Position numbers and translations under genes: made by a program. A DNA stretch of 64,000 nucleotides from Mycolicibacterium moriokaense (GTDB taxonomy: Bacteria > Actinomycetota > Actinomycetes > Mycobacteriales > Mycobacteriaceae). The notes under the pieces are model-generated. The model was not told the DNA's origin and made no database searches. It saw only the letters and a list, made by a program, of their open reading frames with translations. The DNA lies in NCBI RefSeq assembly GCF_010726085.1, contig NZ_AP022560.1:5890001-5954000 (forward strand), in the 5' to 3' direction. Position 1 is the first letter of the stretch, and each line of letters begins with the position of its first letter. Below are positions 35,007 through 42,333 of this stretch, in pieces.

Positions 35007-36566
35007 TTAGCTGTTTTCGCGAATCTGTTGTCGCACCAGATATTTCTGCACCTTGCCGCTCGCCGTGCGCGGGTAGTCGTCCACCTGCCGCAGTTCCTCC
35101 GGCCATTTCTGCCGGGCCAGTCCGAGCGCTGCGAAGTGGGTGCGGACGTCATCACGGGTGGGCATCGTCTCGCCGGGCCGGAGTCTCAGGACCGCCACCA
35201 CCCGCTCCCCGAAGGCTTCGTCGGGACCTGCGACCACGACTGCCTCGGCGATCTGCGGCATCGCGAGCAGCGCCTCCTCCACCTCGAGCGCGCTGACGTT
35301 CTCGCCGCCGCGGATGATCACGTCGGCCTTGCGGTCGGTGATCGTGAGGTAGCCGTCGTCGTCGAGTACGCCGATATCCCCGGTGTGATACCAGCCGTCG
35401 GCGTCAAACGCCTTCTCGGTCAACGCCGGATCGAGATAACCGATGCACATGTCCGGCCCACGGGACAGTATCTCGCCGTCCGGTGCGAGACGGATCTCGA
35501 CGCCCAGGCGGGCGTCTCCGTCGGTGCACAACCGTTTGTCCACGGGCGCGTCGGCGCGAGACGCGGTGATCGACGGGTGTTCGGTACTGCCGTAGGACCG
35601 AGTGACCAGCAGGCCCAGGTCGGTCAATCGTCGCGTGACCGCCACCGGGATCGCCGATCCGCCCAGCCCCAGGTACGACATCCACTGCAGATGTTCGTCG
35701 GTGAAGTCCGGGTGGTCCAGCAGGCTGGTGATGAAATACGCTGGCCCACCGCCGAATCGGACGCCGTGCCGCAGCATCAGCTTCAGCACGAGGGCCGGAT
35801 CCCAGGCATCGCACAGGTGGATGGGCAAGCCCTCCAGCACCGGGCGCAACAGCCCGCCGAGCATGCCGATGAAGTGGCCGACCGGCAGCGGCATCACCAT
35901 GCCAGCCGTGTTTCTCGGGTGGCTGTCGTCGATCTGACGGAGCTCGAAACCCAGCGTCTGATGGGTGTGCACAACGCCTTTGGGGTCGCGCGTCGTTCCC
36001 GAGGTGAACGCAATGAGCGCAGGCGCCGAAGCATCGGTTTCGACGGTGCCTTGCATCGGTTCGGGCGCAAGCAGCTCGTCGAAATCGCGGTCCACCACCG
36101 CCACGATCGGCACGCCCGCGCTCACCTCGGGCTGGTAGGACATCCGCCCGAATTCCTCGGCGGTGATGAACACCTTCGGCCGCGCGGTGCGCAGTATGTA
36201 GCCGAGTTCCTTGGGGCCGTAGAAGTGCACGATGGGCACGACAACCGCACCCAGCAGCGTCGACGCCCAGAACGTCGCCGCCGCCTCCATCCAGTTCGGC
36301 AGCTGCAGCGCAATCACATCGCCGGGCCCCACCCCACGGGACCGCAGACCGGCTGCCAGTCGGCGCGCGACGAGTTCGACGTCGGCGAACGTGCCCTCGT
36401 ATGGCCGGACCGCGGAGTGCACCCAGAACGCGCAGTCGGGTTGGTCCGCGAGGGCCCTGGACAACAGATCGCCGAGAGTGTCCGATGTCCACCACCCCTC
36501 GGATTCGTACCGAACCCGCAGCTCCGCGGGCATCGGCCGGGAGGTGACATGAAACACAGTGCTCAC
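35007..36566 (-). CDS. Fatty-acid/cyclic-acid CoA ligase (FadD-like)
   Basis: A 519-residue ANL ligase. P-loop FTSGTTRDPKGVVHTH, A5 motif RSYGSTEHPS, A7 YHTGDIGVLDDDGYL, A8 TDRKADVIIRGGENVS and catalytic Lys in PRTASGKVQKY are all intact. It is first in the minus-strand run that continues with SDR, phosphotransferase, CoA transferase, DUF35 and Ltp-like genes. The GTG at 36566 (VSTVFHVTSRP) was chosen; the frame stays open to an ATG-like codon at 36593 that overlaps a palindromic operator. Probably activates the pathway's carboxylic acid. Confidence 0.87.
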   Translation of the reverse strand: MSTVFHVTSRPMPAELRVRYESEGWWTSDTLGDLLSRALADQPDCAFWVHSAVRPYEGTFADVELVARRLAAGLRSRGVGPGDVIALQLPNWMEAAATFWASTLLGAVVVPIVHFYGPKELGYILRTARPKVFITAEEFGRMSYQPEVSAGVPIVAVVDRDFDELLAPEPMQGTVETDASAPALIAFTSGTTRDPKGVVHTHQTLGFELRQIDDSHPRNTAGMVMPLPVGHFIGMLGGLLRPVLEGLPIHLCDAWDPALVLKLMLRHGVRFGGGPAYFITSLLDHPDFTDEHLQWMSYLGLGGSAIPVAVTRRLTDLGLLVTRSYGSTEHPSITASRADAPVDKRLCTDGDARLGVEIRLAPDGEILSRGPDMCIGYLDPALTEKAFDADGWYHTGDIGVLDDDGYLTITDRKADVIIRGGENVSALEVEEALLAMPQIAEAVVVAGPDEAFGERVVAVLRLRPGETMPTRDDVRTHFAALGLARQKWPEELRQVDDYPRTASGKVQKYLVRQQIRENS

Positions 36567-36593
36567 AGTAGAACGCGACTCTCGCCCAAACAA

Positions 36594-36611
36594 GGGTCAA
36601 ACTATTGACCC
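36594..36611. promoter_or_regulatory. Operator-like palindrome GGGTCAA-N4-TTGACCC
   Basis: Perfect 7-bp arms around ACTA, 28 bp upstream of the fadD-like start and 52 bp upstream of the divergent methyltransferase start. A plausible repressor site for the catabolic operon. The complement of one arm also supplies a TTGACC -35-like element. Confidence 0.5.
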
Positions 36612-36662
36612 GGGCGCGGCGTGGTTCAGGGGCAACACGGTCCGTCGGCCTAAAATCGCAGC

Positions 36663-37460
36663 ATGGGCGCCCCTGTCGGACAGCTGACGCGGGGCACCAC
36701 CGGGTACAACCGACTGCGCCGCAGCGACCGCTGGCTGGTGCATTCGCCACGGGTGCGCGCCGCGCTGCTGTCCACCGCCGAGCCGTTGGTCATCGACCTC
36801 GGCTACGGCGCGCTGCCGGTGACCACCCTCGAACTGGCCGAACGCCTGCGGGCCGTGCGCGGCGACGTGCGCGTCATCGGCCTCGAAATCCACCCCGACC
36901 GAGTGGCGTCGGCACAGGCCGCCGGCGGCGAAGGTGTCGAATTCGCCTTAGGTGGTTTCGAACTGGCCGGCCGACGGCCGACGCTGGTGCGGGCGTTCAA
37001 CGTGTTGCGTCAGTATCCGGTCGACGCGGTGGCCGAGGCGTGGTCGACCATGCAGCGTCAGCTGGCTCCCGGCGGGCTGATCATCGACGGCACGTGCGAC
37101 GAGCTCGGCCGACTGTGCTGTTGGGTGTTGCTCGACGCCGACGGTCCACTGAGCCTCACGATGGCCTGCGACCCGTTCGCCATTGAGCGCCCTTCCGACC
37201 TCGCCGAGCGGCTGCCGAAGGTGCTGATCCATCACAACGTCGAGGGTCAGCCGATTCACACGCTGCTGACGGCGGCCGACCGGGCGTGGGCCACCGTCGC
37301 AGGGCACGGTGTCTTCGGTCCGCGGGTTCGCTGGCGCGCAATGCTGGATGCACTGCGCGACAGGAATTTTGGGGGCTTCCCCATCGATCCCCCGCGGCGG
37401 CGAATGCGTGACGGCGTGCTTACGGTGCCGTGGCCAGCCGTGGCTCCGCTTCCGCACTGA
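36663..37460 (+). CDS. Class I SAM-dependent methyltransferase-like protein
   Basis: A 265-residue protein with a Rossmann SAM-binding pattern: VIDLGYGALPVTTLELAERL (motif I, where the usual GxGxG is GYGALP), VRVIGLEIHPDRV (acidic loop) and LAPGGLIIDGTCDE (motif III region). The C-terminus is proline- and arginine-rich. Substrate unknown; no catalytic signature for a specific class. Its last 41 bp overlap the 3' end of the convergent symporter gene. It may belong to the mycobacterial backbone rather than the inserted DNA. Confidence 0.75.
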   Translation: MGAPVGQLTRGTTGYNRLRRSDRWLVHSPRVRAALLSTAEPLVIDLGYGALPVTTLELAERLRAVRGDVRVIGLEIHPDRVASAQAAGGEGVEFALGGFELAGRRPTLVRAFNVLRQYPVDAVAEAWSTMQRQLAPGGLIIDGTCDELGRLCCWVLLDADGPLSLTMACDPFAIERPSDLAERLPKVLIHHNVEGQPIHTLLTAADRAWATVAGHGVFGPRVRWRAMLDALRDRNFGGFPIDPPRRRMRDGVLTVPWPAVAPLPH

Positions 37461-38964
37461 CGGGCTCCGCCTCGGACACCTCGACGGCGGCCAGCGCGTC
37501 GTCGACGTCCTCGGCCAGCCTGATGTCCAGACCCCGGATCGGTGAAGCGGGCGTCAGCAGCGCGATGACCACGTAGGTGACCAACGACGCCGCGAACGCG
37601 ATGAACGTCGGCCATCCGTCGAACGACGCATCGATCAGCCCGTTGGGGATGTACAGGATCGTGTTCTCGAGGCCGTACATCGTCGGCGTCATCACGAACA
37701 GCACCAGGCGCACCGCGAGGCCGATCACGATCGAGACGATGGCCGCGGCGGAAGTGCCCTTGCGCCAAACCAATCCGAGGATGAACGGCACCACCAGACA
37801 CGCCAGCAGCAGATCGAACGCGAGCGTCAGCAGGATGCCGGTCTGCTTGACGTAGATCGCGATCAGGATCGAGACGAGCGTCATCGGAACCATCGCGGTG
37901 CGGGTGGCCCACAGCAGCGGGTCCCGCTGGCCCGGAACATGAACGCGCCGAACGCCGCCCAGGTTGCGCACCGAAACGTTCGATATCGCGAGGATGGCCC
38001 CGTTGGCGGTGCTCATGGAGGCCCCGACCAGGCCGCACAGCACGATGATGGTCAGGAACAGTGGCGCGTACTTGTCGAGCAGGACGAACAGGATCGGCCC
38101 GTCGAGTTCCTCGGGCATGAACGCCTTCGCCGAGAGCACGACGAGGCCGAACGGCACGCAGATCGCCACGACGCCGGTGGCCGCACCGAAGCACGCACGG
38201 CGTGCGGTCTCCGGCGACTTGGCGGCGAACACCCGCTGCATGAAGTCGATGGCGACGATGTCGCCGATGCCGAGCGCGATGAGCGTCGCCCAGTTGATCA
38301 CTGCGCCCTGCGCGGGATCGGTCATCTGGCCCATGTCGAAGGGGCCCATGCCCTCGGCGATCGCGATGCCGTGGGTGGAGGCCATCCAGATGAGCAGGCC
38401 GACGGCGCCGACGAGTACCAACGCCATCTGGATGATCGCGGTGTACGCGTCGGCGATCAGGCCGCCGGTGCCCGTGTAGGCCACCGCGAGCACCGCGATG
38501 ATGACGGTGCCCAGCCAGTAAGGGATGCCGAGGAAGTAGTTGAAGAGGAACCCGCCCGCCACCAGGTTTCCGGCGACGAGGATGCAGAACCCGACGATCA
38601 GCATCACCGACGCAGCAATCTCGACAACCCGACCGAAGCGCAGTCGGTAGTAGTCGGGGAAGGACGTCAGGCCCATCCGGTTCATCGGTTTGGCGAAGAA
38701 CAGGCCGGTGAAGAACAGACACAACGCGAGCCCCAGCGGCAAGCAGGCACCCGCCCAGAACCCGAACTCCGCAGCGAGGTCGGTGTTGCCGAGCGTGGCG
38801 TTGGTGTCGACGGCCGAACCCATCAACGCGCCGCCGACCAAGACGAGCGGCAGCATCCGGCCACCGACCAGGAAGTTGGCGCTGTCGCCGGCGATTCGCT
38901 TGGAAGCCAGGAAGCCGACGAGCACGACGACGGCGATGCTGATTCCTACGCCGAGAAGAATCAT
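37420..38964 (-). CDS. Sodium:solute symporter (SSF) family, probable guanidine uptake transporter
   Basis: A 514-residue membrane protein with about 13 predicted helices. SSF features: N-terminal ILLGVGISIAVVVLVGFLAS, AYTGTGGLIADAYTAIIQMA (the family GG-ADxxT-QM region), GASMSTANGAILAIS (sodium-site helix 8, with Ser-Ser/Thr) and a late EEL-rich loop. The ATG at 38964 is preceded by AGGAGA; an open frame extends 46 codons upstream but runs through the riboswitch and is not coding. The upstream guanidine-I riboswitch and the adjacent guanidine hydrolase make guanidinium the likely substrate (inference); an unrelated cation or urea is possible. Confidence 0.85.
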   Translation of the reverse strand: MILLGVGISIAVVVLVGFLASKRIAGDSANFLVGGRMLPLVLVGGALMGSAVDTNATLGNTDLAAEFGFWAGACLPLGLALCLFFTGLFFAKPMNRMGLTSFPDYYRLRFGRVVEIAASVMLIVGFCILVAGNLVAGGFLFNYFLGIPYWLGTVIIAVLAVAYTGTGGLIADAYTAIIQMALVLVGAVGLLIWMASTHGIAIAEGMGPFDMGQMTDPAQGAVINWATLIALGIGDIVAIDFMQRVFAAKSPETARRACFGAATGVVAICVPFGLVVLSAKAFMPEELDGPILFVLLDKYAPLFLTIIVLCGLVGASMSTANGAILAISNVSVRNLGGVRRVHVPGQRDPLLWATRTAMVPMTLVSILIAIYVKQTGILLTLAFDLLLACLVVPFILGLVWRKGTSAAAIVSIVIGLAVRLVLFVMTPTMYGLENTILYIPNGLIDASFDGWPTFIAFAASLVTYVVIALLTPASPIRGLDIRLAEDVDDALAAVEVSEAEPVSAEAEPRLATAP

Positions 38965-38973
38965 GGGGAGTCT

Positions 38974-39100
38974 CCTAGAAACTAGGTTGGAGCCTCCCGG
39001 GCTTTTGTCCCGCCGTGGAACGACCGGCGTCGCTGCGCAGCCGCTTGCGTCTCTCGGACCAGACCCGGCGAGCCGGCGGAACCCTAGGCGCGCCTCACAC
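38974..39100 (-). ncRNA. Guanidine-I (ykkC) riboswitch upstream of the SSF transporter
   Basis: Read on the minus strand, the 5' conserved block CTAGGGTTCCG lies at 39087-39077, GGTCCGAGAG at 39060-39051, and ACGGCGGGACAAAAGCCCGG at 39016-38997. These three in this order and spacing are the defining sequence of the guanidine-I aptamer. The end of the element leads into CCTAGTTTCTAGG (38986-38974), a small hairpin whose 3' arm contains the start of the AGGAG ribosome site, so translation control is likely. Ligand binding should expose the ribosome site and switch on transporter synthesis. Confidence 0.92.
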
Positions 39101-39203
39101 AACCGAATGTGAGTCGTCGATCAGACAAACTCCGATCCGTTACGGCGGTTCGCGCGTCGTGTTAACGATGCGTTGCAGTTCCTTCACCGCCTCCTTCACG
39201 GCC

Positions 39204-39261
39204 GAATCTGAAGTTCTGCAGGTAATCCGGTGGTTTCGCCTGCACAACCTCAGATTCGGTT
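39204..39261. other. Nested 58-nt hairpin between the two riboswitches
   Basis: The outer stem CCGAATCTGA (39204-39213) with TCAGATTCGG (39252-39261) and inner stem TGCAGG (39219-39224) with CCTGCA (39241-39246) form a long interrupted hairpin. It lies upstream of both divergent transcripts' structured leaders and could be an insulator, a regulator-binding site or part of the longer leader of the plus-strand gene. The remainder of the 438-bp gap (38965-39402) holds the two riboswitches and no open reading frame. Confidence 0.5.
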
Positions 39262-39348
39262 GGGCCGCATTGCCGTTACCCCCTGCCGGGTTCGCGAATC
39301 GCTGCCAAGATATGGACCCAGGAGCCGGCCAGCTTTCCGGTGGGCTCC

Positions 39349-39390
39349 CCGGACGAGGTGCGTCGTACCCGGCTTGCGACAAGACGGCGC
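39349..39390 (+). ncRNA. Guanidine-III (ykkC-III) riboswitch upstream of gdmH
   Basis: The 42-nt core begins CCGGACGAGGTGCG and ends GACAAGACGGCGC, nearly identical to the structurally characterised guanidine-III aptamer of Thermobifida fusca. Both pseudoknot stems are intact: CCGG (39349-39352) with CCGG (39369-39372), and GCGTCGT (39360-39366) with ACGGCGC (39384-39390), where one C-G pair is replaced by a U-G wobble. Three nucleotides after the core begins the ribosome site GAGGAG (39393-39398), followed by GTG 39403, so ligand-dependent translation is expected. Confidence 0.92.
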
Positions 39391-39402
39391 GTGAGGAGCC
39401 CC

Positions 39403-40551
39403 GTGACCGAGCAGAACGTCAACCAACCACTCAACGCCGAAGGCGCATGGGCCCAGCAGGCCGAGGCACGACTGCCGGAGCGCCGCGAACGCGAGGAGAT
39501 CGAGCGCAGCCTGGCGTACGGCCTCGAGGCGGCGCCGACGATCAACGACCGTCGCATCTCGACGTTCGTTCGCGGCGAGCTGCCCCATTTCGCGGGTGAA
39601 CGCGGAACGTTCCTGAAGTGCCCGTTCATCGAGGACGTGAACCAGGTCGACGACGCCGAGGTGGCGATCTTCGGGGTGCCGCTGGACGCGGGGGCGACGT
39701 ACCGGCCGGGCACTCGCTTCGGCCCACAGGGAATCCGGCGCTCCACCAACCTGTTCGGCACCTACAACTACGAGTCGGGTGTCGATCTGCGCGAGCAGCT
39801 CAACATGGTCGACATCGGCGACGTGTTCACCATCCCGGGCAACCTGGAGAAGTCCTTCGACCAGATCAGCCAGGCCATGGCCCACGTCGTGTCGAAGGGC
39901 GTCATGCCGGTCGTGCTCGGCGGCGACCATTCGATCGGCTTCCCGACCATCCGGGGCATGACGCCGTATCTGGACGGCAACGTCGGCATCATCCACTTCG
40001 ACCGCCACGTCGACACCCAGGAGTCCGATCTCGACGAGCGCATGCACACCACCCCGTGGTTCCACGCCACCAACATCAAGAACGCGCCCGCGACCAACCT
40101 GGTGCAGATCGGGATCGGCGGCTGGCAGGCGCCCCGGGCGGGCGTCAAGGTCGGCCGGGAACGCCAGTCGACGGTCATCACGGTCGGCGACGTCGAGCGG
40201 GTCGGTGTCGAGAAGATCGCCGAGATGGCGCTGGAGATCGCGTGGAAGGACGCCAAGGCGGTGTATCTGTCGTTCGACATCGACGTCATCGACGCCGGCT
40301 TCGTGCCTGGCACCGGTTGGCCCGAGCCGGGCGGCCTGCTCCCCCGCGAGGCGCTGAACCTGGTCAAGATGGTGTCCGAACCCGGCCTGGCAGGCATCGA
40401 GGTCGTCGAGTGCTCGCCGCCGTACGACTGGGCGGAGCAGACGGCGCTGCTGAGCTCGCGCGTGATCCTCGACAGCCTGGCCGCCCAGGTGCGGTCCGGA
40501 AAGCTCGGCAAGAAGGCCGCGTCGCTCGACCGTCCCGCCTGGGGCCCGTAA
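39403..40551 (+). CDS. gdmH: Guanidine hydrolase (ureohydrolase family; often misannotated agmatinase)
   Basis: A 382-residue ureohydrolase. Metal ligands are intact: GGDHS (H), HFDRHVDTQ (D-x-H-x-D) and SFDIDVIDAGF (D-x-D). In agmatinases and arginases the second motif is DAHxD; the Arg in DRHVD, together with DLDERMHTTPWFHATN and GWPEPGGLLPREAL, are features I recall from the nickel-dependent guanidine hydrolase GdmH rather than agmatinase. It would convert guanidine to urea and ammonia. A guanidine-III riboswitch sits directly upstream. The GTG start at 39403 follows GAGGAG by 4 bp. Loading needs nickel-chaperone genes, not seen here. Confidence 0.8.
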   Translation: MTEQNVNQPLNAEGAWAQQAEARLPERREREEIERSLAYGLEAAPTINDRRISTFVRGELPHFAGERGTFLKCPFIEDVNQVDDAEVAIFGVPLDAGATYRPGTRFGPQGIRRSTNLFGTYNYESGVDLREQLNMVDIGDVFTIPGNLEKSFDQISQAMAHVVSKGVMPVVLGGDHSIGFPTIRGMTPYLDGNVGIIHFDRHVDTQESDLDERMHTTPWFHATNIKNAPATNLVQIGIGGWQAPRAGVKVGRERQSTVITVGDVERVGVEKIAEMALEIAWKDAKAVYLSFDIDVIDAGFVPGTGWPEPGGLLPREALNLVKMVSEPGLAGIEVVECSPPYDWAEQTALLSSRVILDSLAAQVRSGKLGKKAASLDRPAWGP

Positions 40552-40555
40552 CCCA

Positions 40556-40608
40556 GCGATTTGTGTGCGTTTAGGAGTGCTGAGCGCGCCGAAACGCGCA
40601 CAAATCGC
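40556..40608. repeat. 53-bp palindromic intergenic repeat, copy B (inverted relative to copy A)
   Basis: Outer arms GCGATTTGTGTGCG (40556-40569) and CGCGCACAAATCGC (40595-40608) pair with one mismatch. The unit matches the reverse complement of the 53-bp element at 3381-3433 at about 42 of 53 positions. It lies between gdmH and the nitrilase gene, at the right edge of the accessory island. Confidence 0.75.
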
Positions 40609-40627
40609 GAAAAAGTAGGCTGGTCGC

Positions 40628-41440
40628 ATGCGCGTGGCCCTCGCACAGATCCGTAGCGACACCGACCCGTCGATCAATCTCGGCCTGGTCGACGAGTACA
40701 CGCGCCGCGCCGCCGACGCCGGTGCACAGCTCGTGCTGTTCCCCGAGGCGACGATGTGCCGGTTCGGGGTTCCACTCGCCGCGATCGCCGAGCCGCTGGA
40801 CGGGGCGTGGGCGACGGGTGTCCGACAGATCGCCGAGCGAGCGGGCATCGTCGTCGTCGCAGGCATGTTCACCCCCGCGGACGACGGCAGGGTGAAGAAC
40901 ACGCTGATCGCGACGGGACCAGGAGTCGACGCGCACTACGACAAGATCCACCTCTACGACGCGTTCGGGTTCAAAGAGTCGGCCACCGTGGCACCCGGCC
41001 ACGAGCCGGTGATGATCACGATCGACGGCGTCGGCGTCGGCCTCACGCTCTGTTACGACGTCCGCTTCCCCGAGCTGTACATCGAATTGGCCCGCCGCGG
41101 AGCACAACTCATCACCGTCCACGCGTCGTGGGGCACCGGCCCTGGCAAGCTCGAGCAGTGGACGCTGCTGGCTCGCGCCCGCGCGATCGACACCACCGGG
41201 TTCGTCGCCGCGGTCGACCAGGCCTATCCAGGCGACGAGATCGCCGCCCTCGGGCCGACCGGGGTCGGCGGCAGCCTGGCCGCCTCGCCGACGGGTGAAG
41301 TCCTCGCATCGGCGGGTGACGACCCGTCGTTGGTCATCGCCGACATCGACGTCGACGCCGCCAAAAAGGTGCGCGAAACCATCGCGGTGATGAACAACCG
41401 CGTGGACCACTCGTGGGGTAAGGCAGAATCGCGGGGATGA
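40628..41440 (+). CDS. Nitrilase/carbon-nitrogen hydrolase family protein (Rv0480c-like)
   Basis: A 270-residue CN-hydrolase. The Glu-Lys-Cys triad is present: LFPEATM (Glu), YDKIHLYD (Lys) and TLCYDVRFPEL (Cys). The family includes omega-amidases and beta-ureidopropionases; the short length and start RVALAQIRSD resemble Rv0480c, whose substrate is not settled (possibly deaminated glutathione repair). It overlaps the next gene by 4 bp (ATGA). This gene marks the right edge of the accessory DNA and resumes the conserved order. Confidence 0.88.
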   Translation: MRVALAQIRSDTDPSINLGLVDEYTRRAADAGAQLVLFPEATMCRFGVPLAAIAEPLDGAWATGVRQIAERAGIVVVAGMFTPADDGRVKNTLIATGPGVDAHYDKIHLYDAFGFKESATVAPGHEPVMITIDGVGVGLTLCYDVRFPELYIELARRGAQLITVHASWGTGPGKLEQWTLLARARAIDTTGFVAAVDQAYPGDEIAALGPTGVGGSLAASPTGEVLASAGDDPSLVIADIDVDAAKKVRETIAVMNNRVDHSWGKAESRG

Positions 41441-42330
41441 CAGACCCCTGGGACCCCCGGAACCAGCCACCGCAGCGACCGCAGGCCCCGTACCCGCAGC
41501 CACCCCAGCAGCAAGGCCCGCCACCGGGGCCGCCGCCGAGCTACACCCCGCCACCTGCGCCGTCGCAGGAAGAGCCCGCACCTGAGAAAAAGGGGTTCCT
41601 GCGCGATCCGCTGTCGATCATCCTCGTCCTCATCATCGTGGTGGCGGTGGTCGCGGGCACGCTGATCGGCATCGAGCTGTACGCCCGCAACGAGGGCGAG
41701 ACCAGGGTTGCGAACGCCGTCGAATGTCTCGTCGAAGACAAGGCCGAGGTGTCGTTCGCCTTCATGCCGCCGTTCCTGACGCAACACCTGTCGCGCCACT
41801 ACTCGAGCCTGCACATCGAGACGGCGGGAAACCAGATCCGCGATCTGCAGGGGATGAAGGCCGATGTCACCGTCAAGGATGTGAAGCTGGCGGAGGACGC
41901 CGGCTCCGGCGGCGGCGGCACGATCGGCTCGCTCGTCGCAAAGATCAACTGGACCGCCGAGGGCATGACGCAGTCCATTCAGAACGCGATTCCGCTCGTC
42001 GGTTCCCTCGTCTCCGGCGTCACGACCAACCCGTCCGACGGCACCGTCGAGCTGGAGGCGGCGCTCGGATCCATCGTGACCAAGCCGGAGGTTCGCAACG
42101 GCGCTCTGACCCTGCAGGTGAAGGAGTTCACCGGACTCGGTTTCACGCTGCCGCGTGAGTCCATCCAGCCCGCGCTCGATTCGCTCACTTCGCAGCTGAC
42201 GCAGGAGCTGCCGTTGGGTATCAAGGCCGATTCGGTGAAGGTCACCGAAACCGGTGTCGAGTCGCAGTTCTCGACCCAGAACGCGACGATCCCCAAGAGC
42301 GAACAGAATTCCTGCTTCGCCAGCATCTGA
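41437..42330 (+). CDS. DUF2993 (LmeA-like) membrane-anchored protein (Rv0479c-like)
   Basis: A 297-residue protein. The proline/glutamine-rich cytoplasmic leader (residues 1-45, with PPPGPPPSYTPPP) precedes one membrane helix (LSIILVLIIVVAVVAGTLIG). An extracytoplasmic LmeA-type domain follows with ANAVECLVEDKAEVSFAF and LGFTLPRESIQPALDSLTSQ. LmeA relatives bind phospholipids and act in mannan/lipomannan maturation; a similar envelope role here is inference. It is coupled to the nitrilase gene by ATGA overlap and converges on the zinc-ribbon gene with a 3-bp gap. Confidence 0.82.
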   Translation: MTDPWDPRNQPPQRPQAPYPQPPQQQGPPPGPPPSYTPPPAPSQEEPAPEKKGFLRDPLSIILVLIIVVAVVAGTLIGIELYARNEGETRVANAVECLVEDKAEVSFAFMPPFLTQHLSRHYSSLHIETAGNQIRDLQGMKADVTVKDVKLAEDAGSGGGGTIGSLVAKINWTAEGMTQSIQNAIPLVGSLVSGVTTNPSDGTVELEAALGSIVTKPEVRNGALTLQVKEFTGLGFTLPRESIQPALDSLTSQLTQELPLGIKADSVKVTETGVESQFSTQNATIPKSEQNSCFASI

Positions 42331-42333
42331 CGA

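Noticed and set aside
38965..39102. N-terminal extension of the SSF symporter
   Set aside because: The frame is open for 46 more codons but overlaps the guanidine-I riboswitch; AGGAGA before ATG 38964 and the first membrane helix mark the true start.
39403..40551. Agmatinase (SpeB) annotation
   Set aside because: The general family is right, but the DRHVD motif and riboswitch point to guanidine hydrolase; I kept agmatinase only as the alternative.
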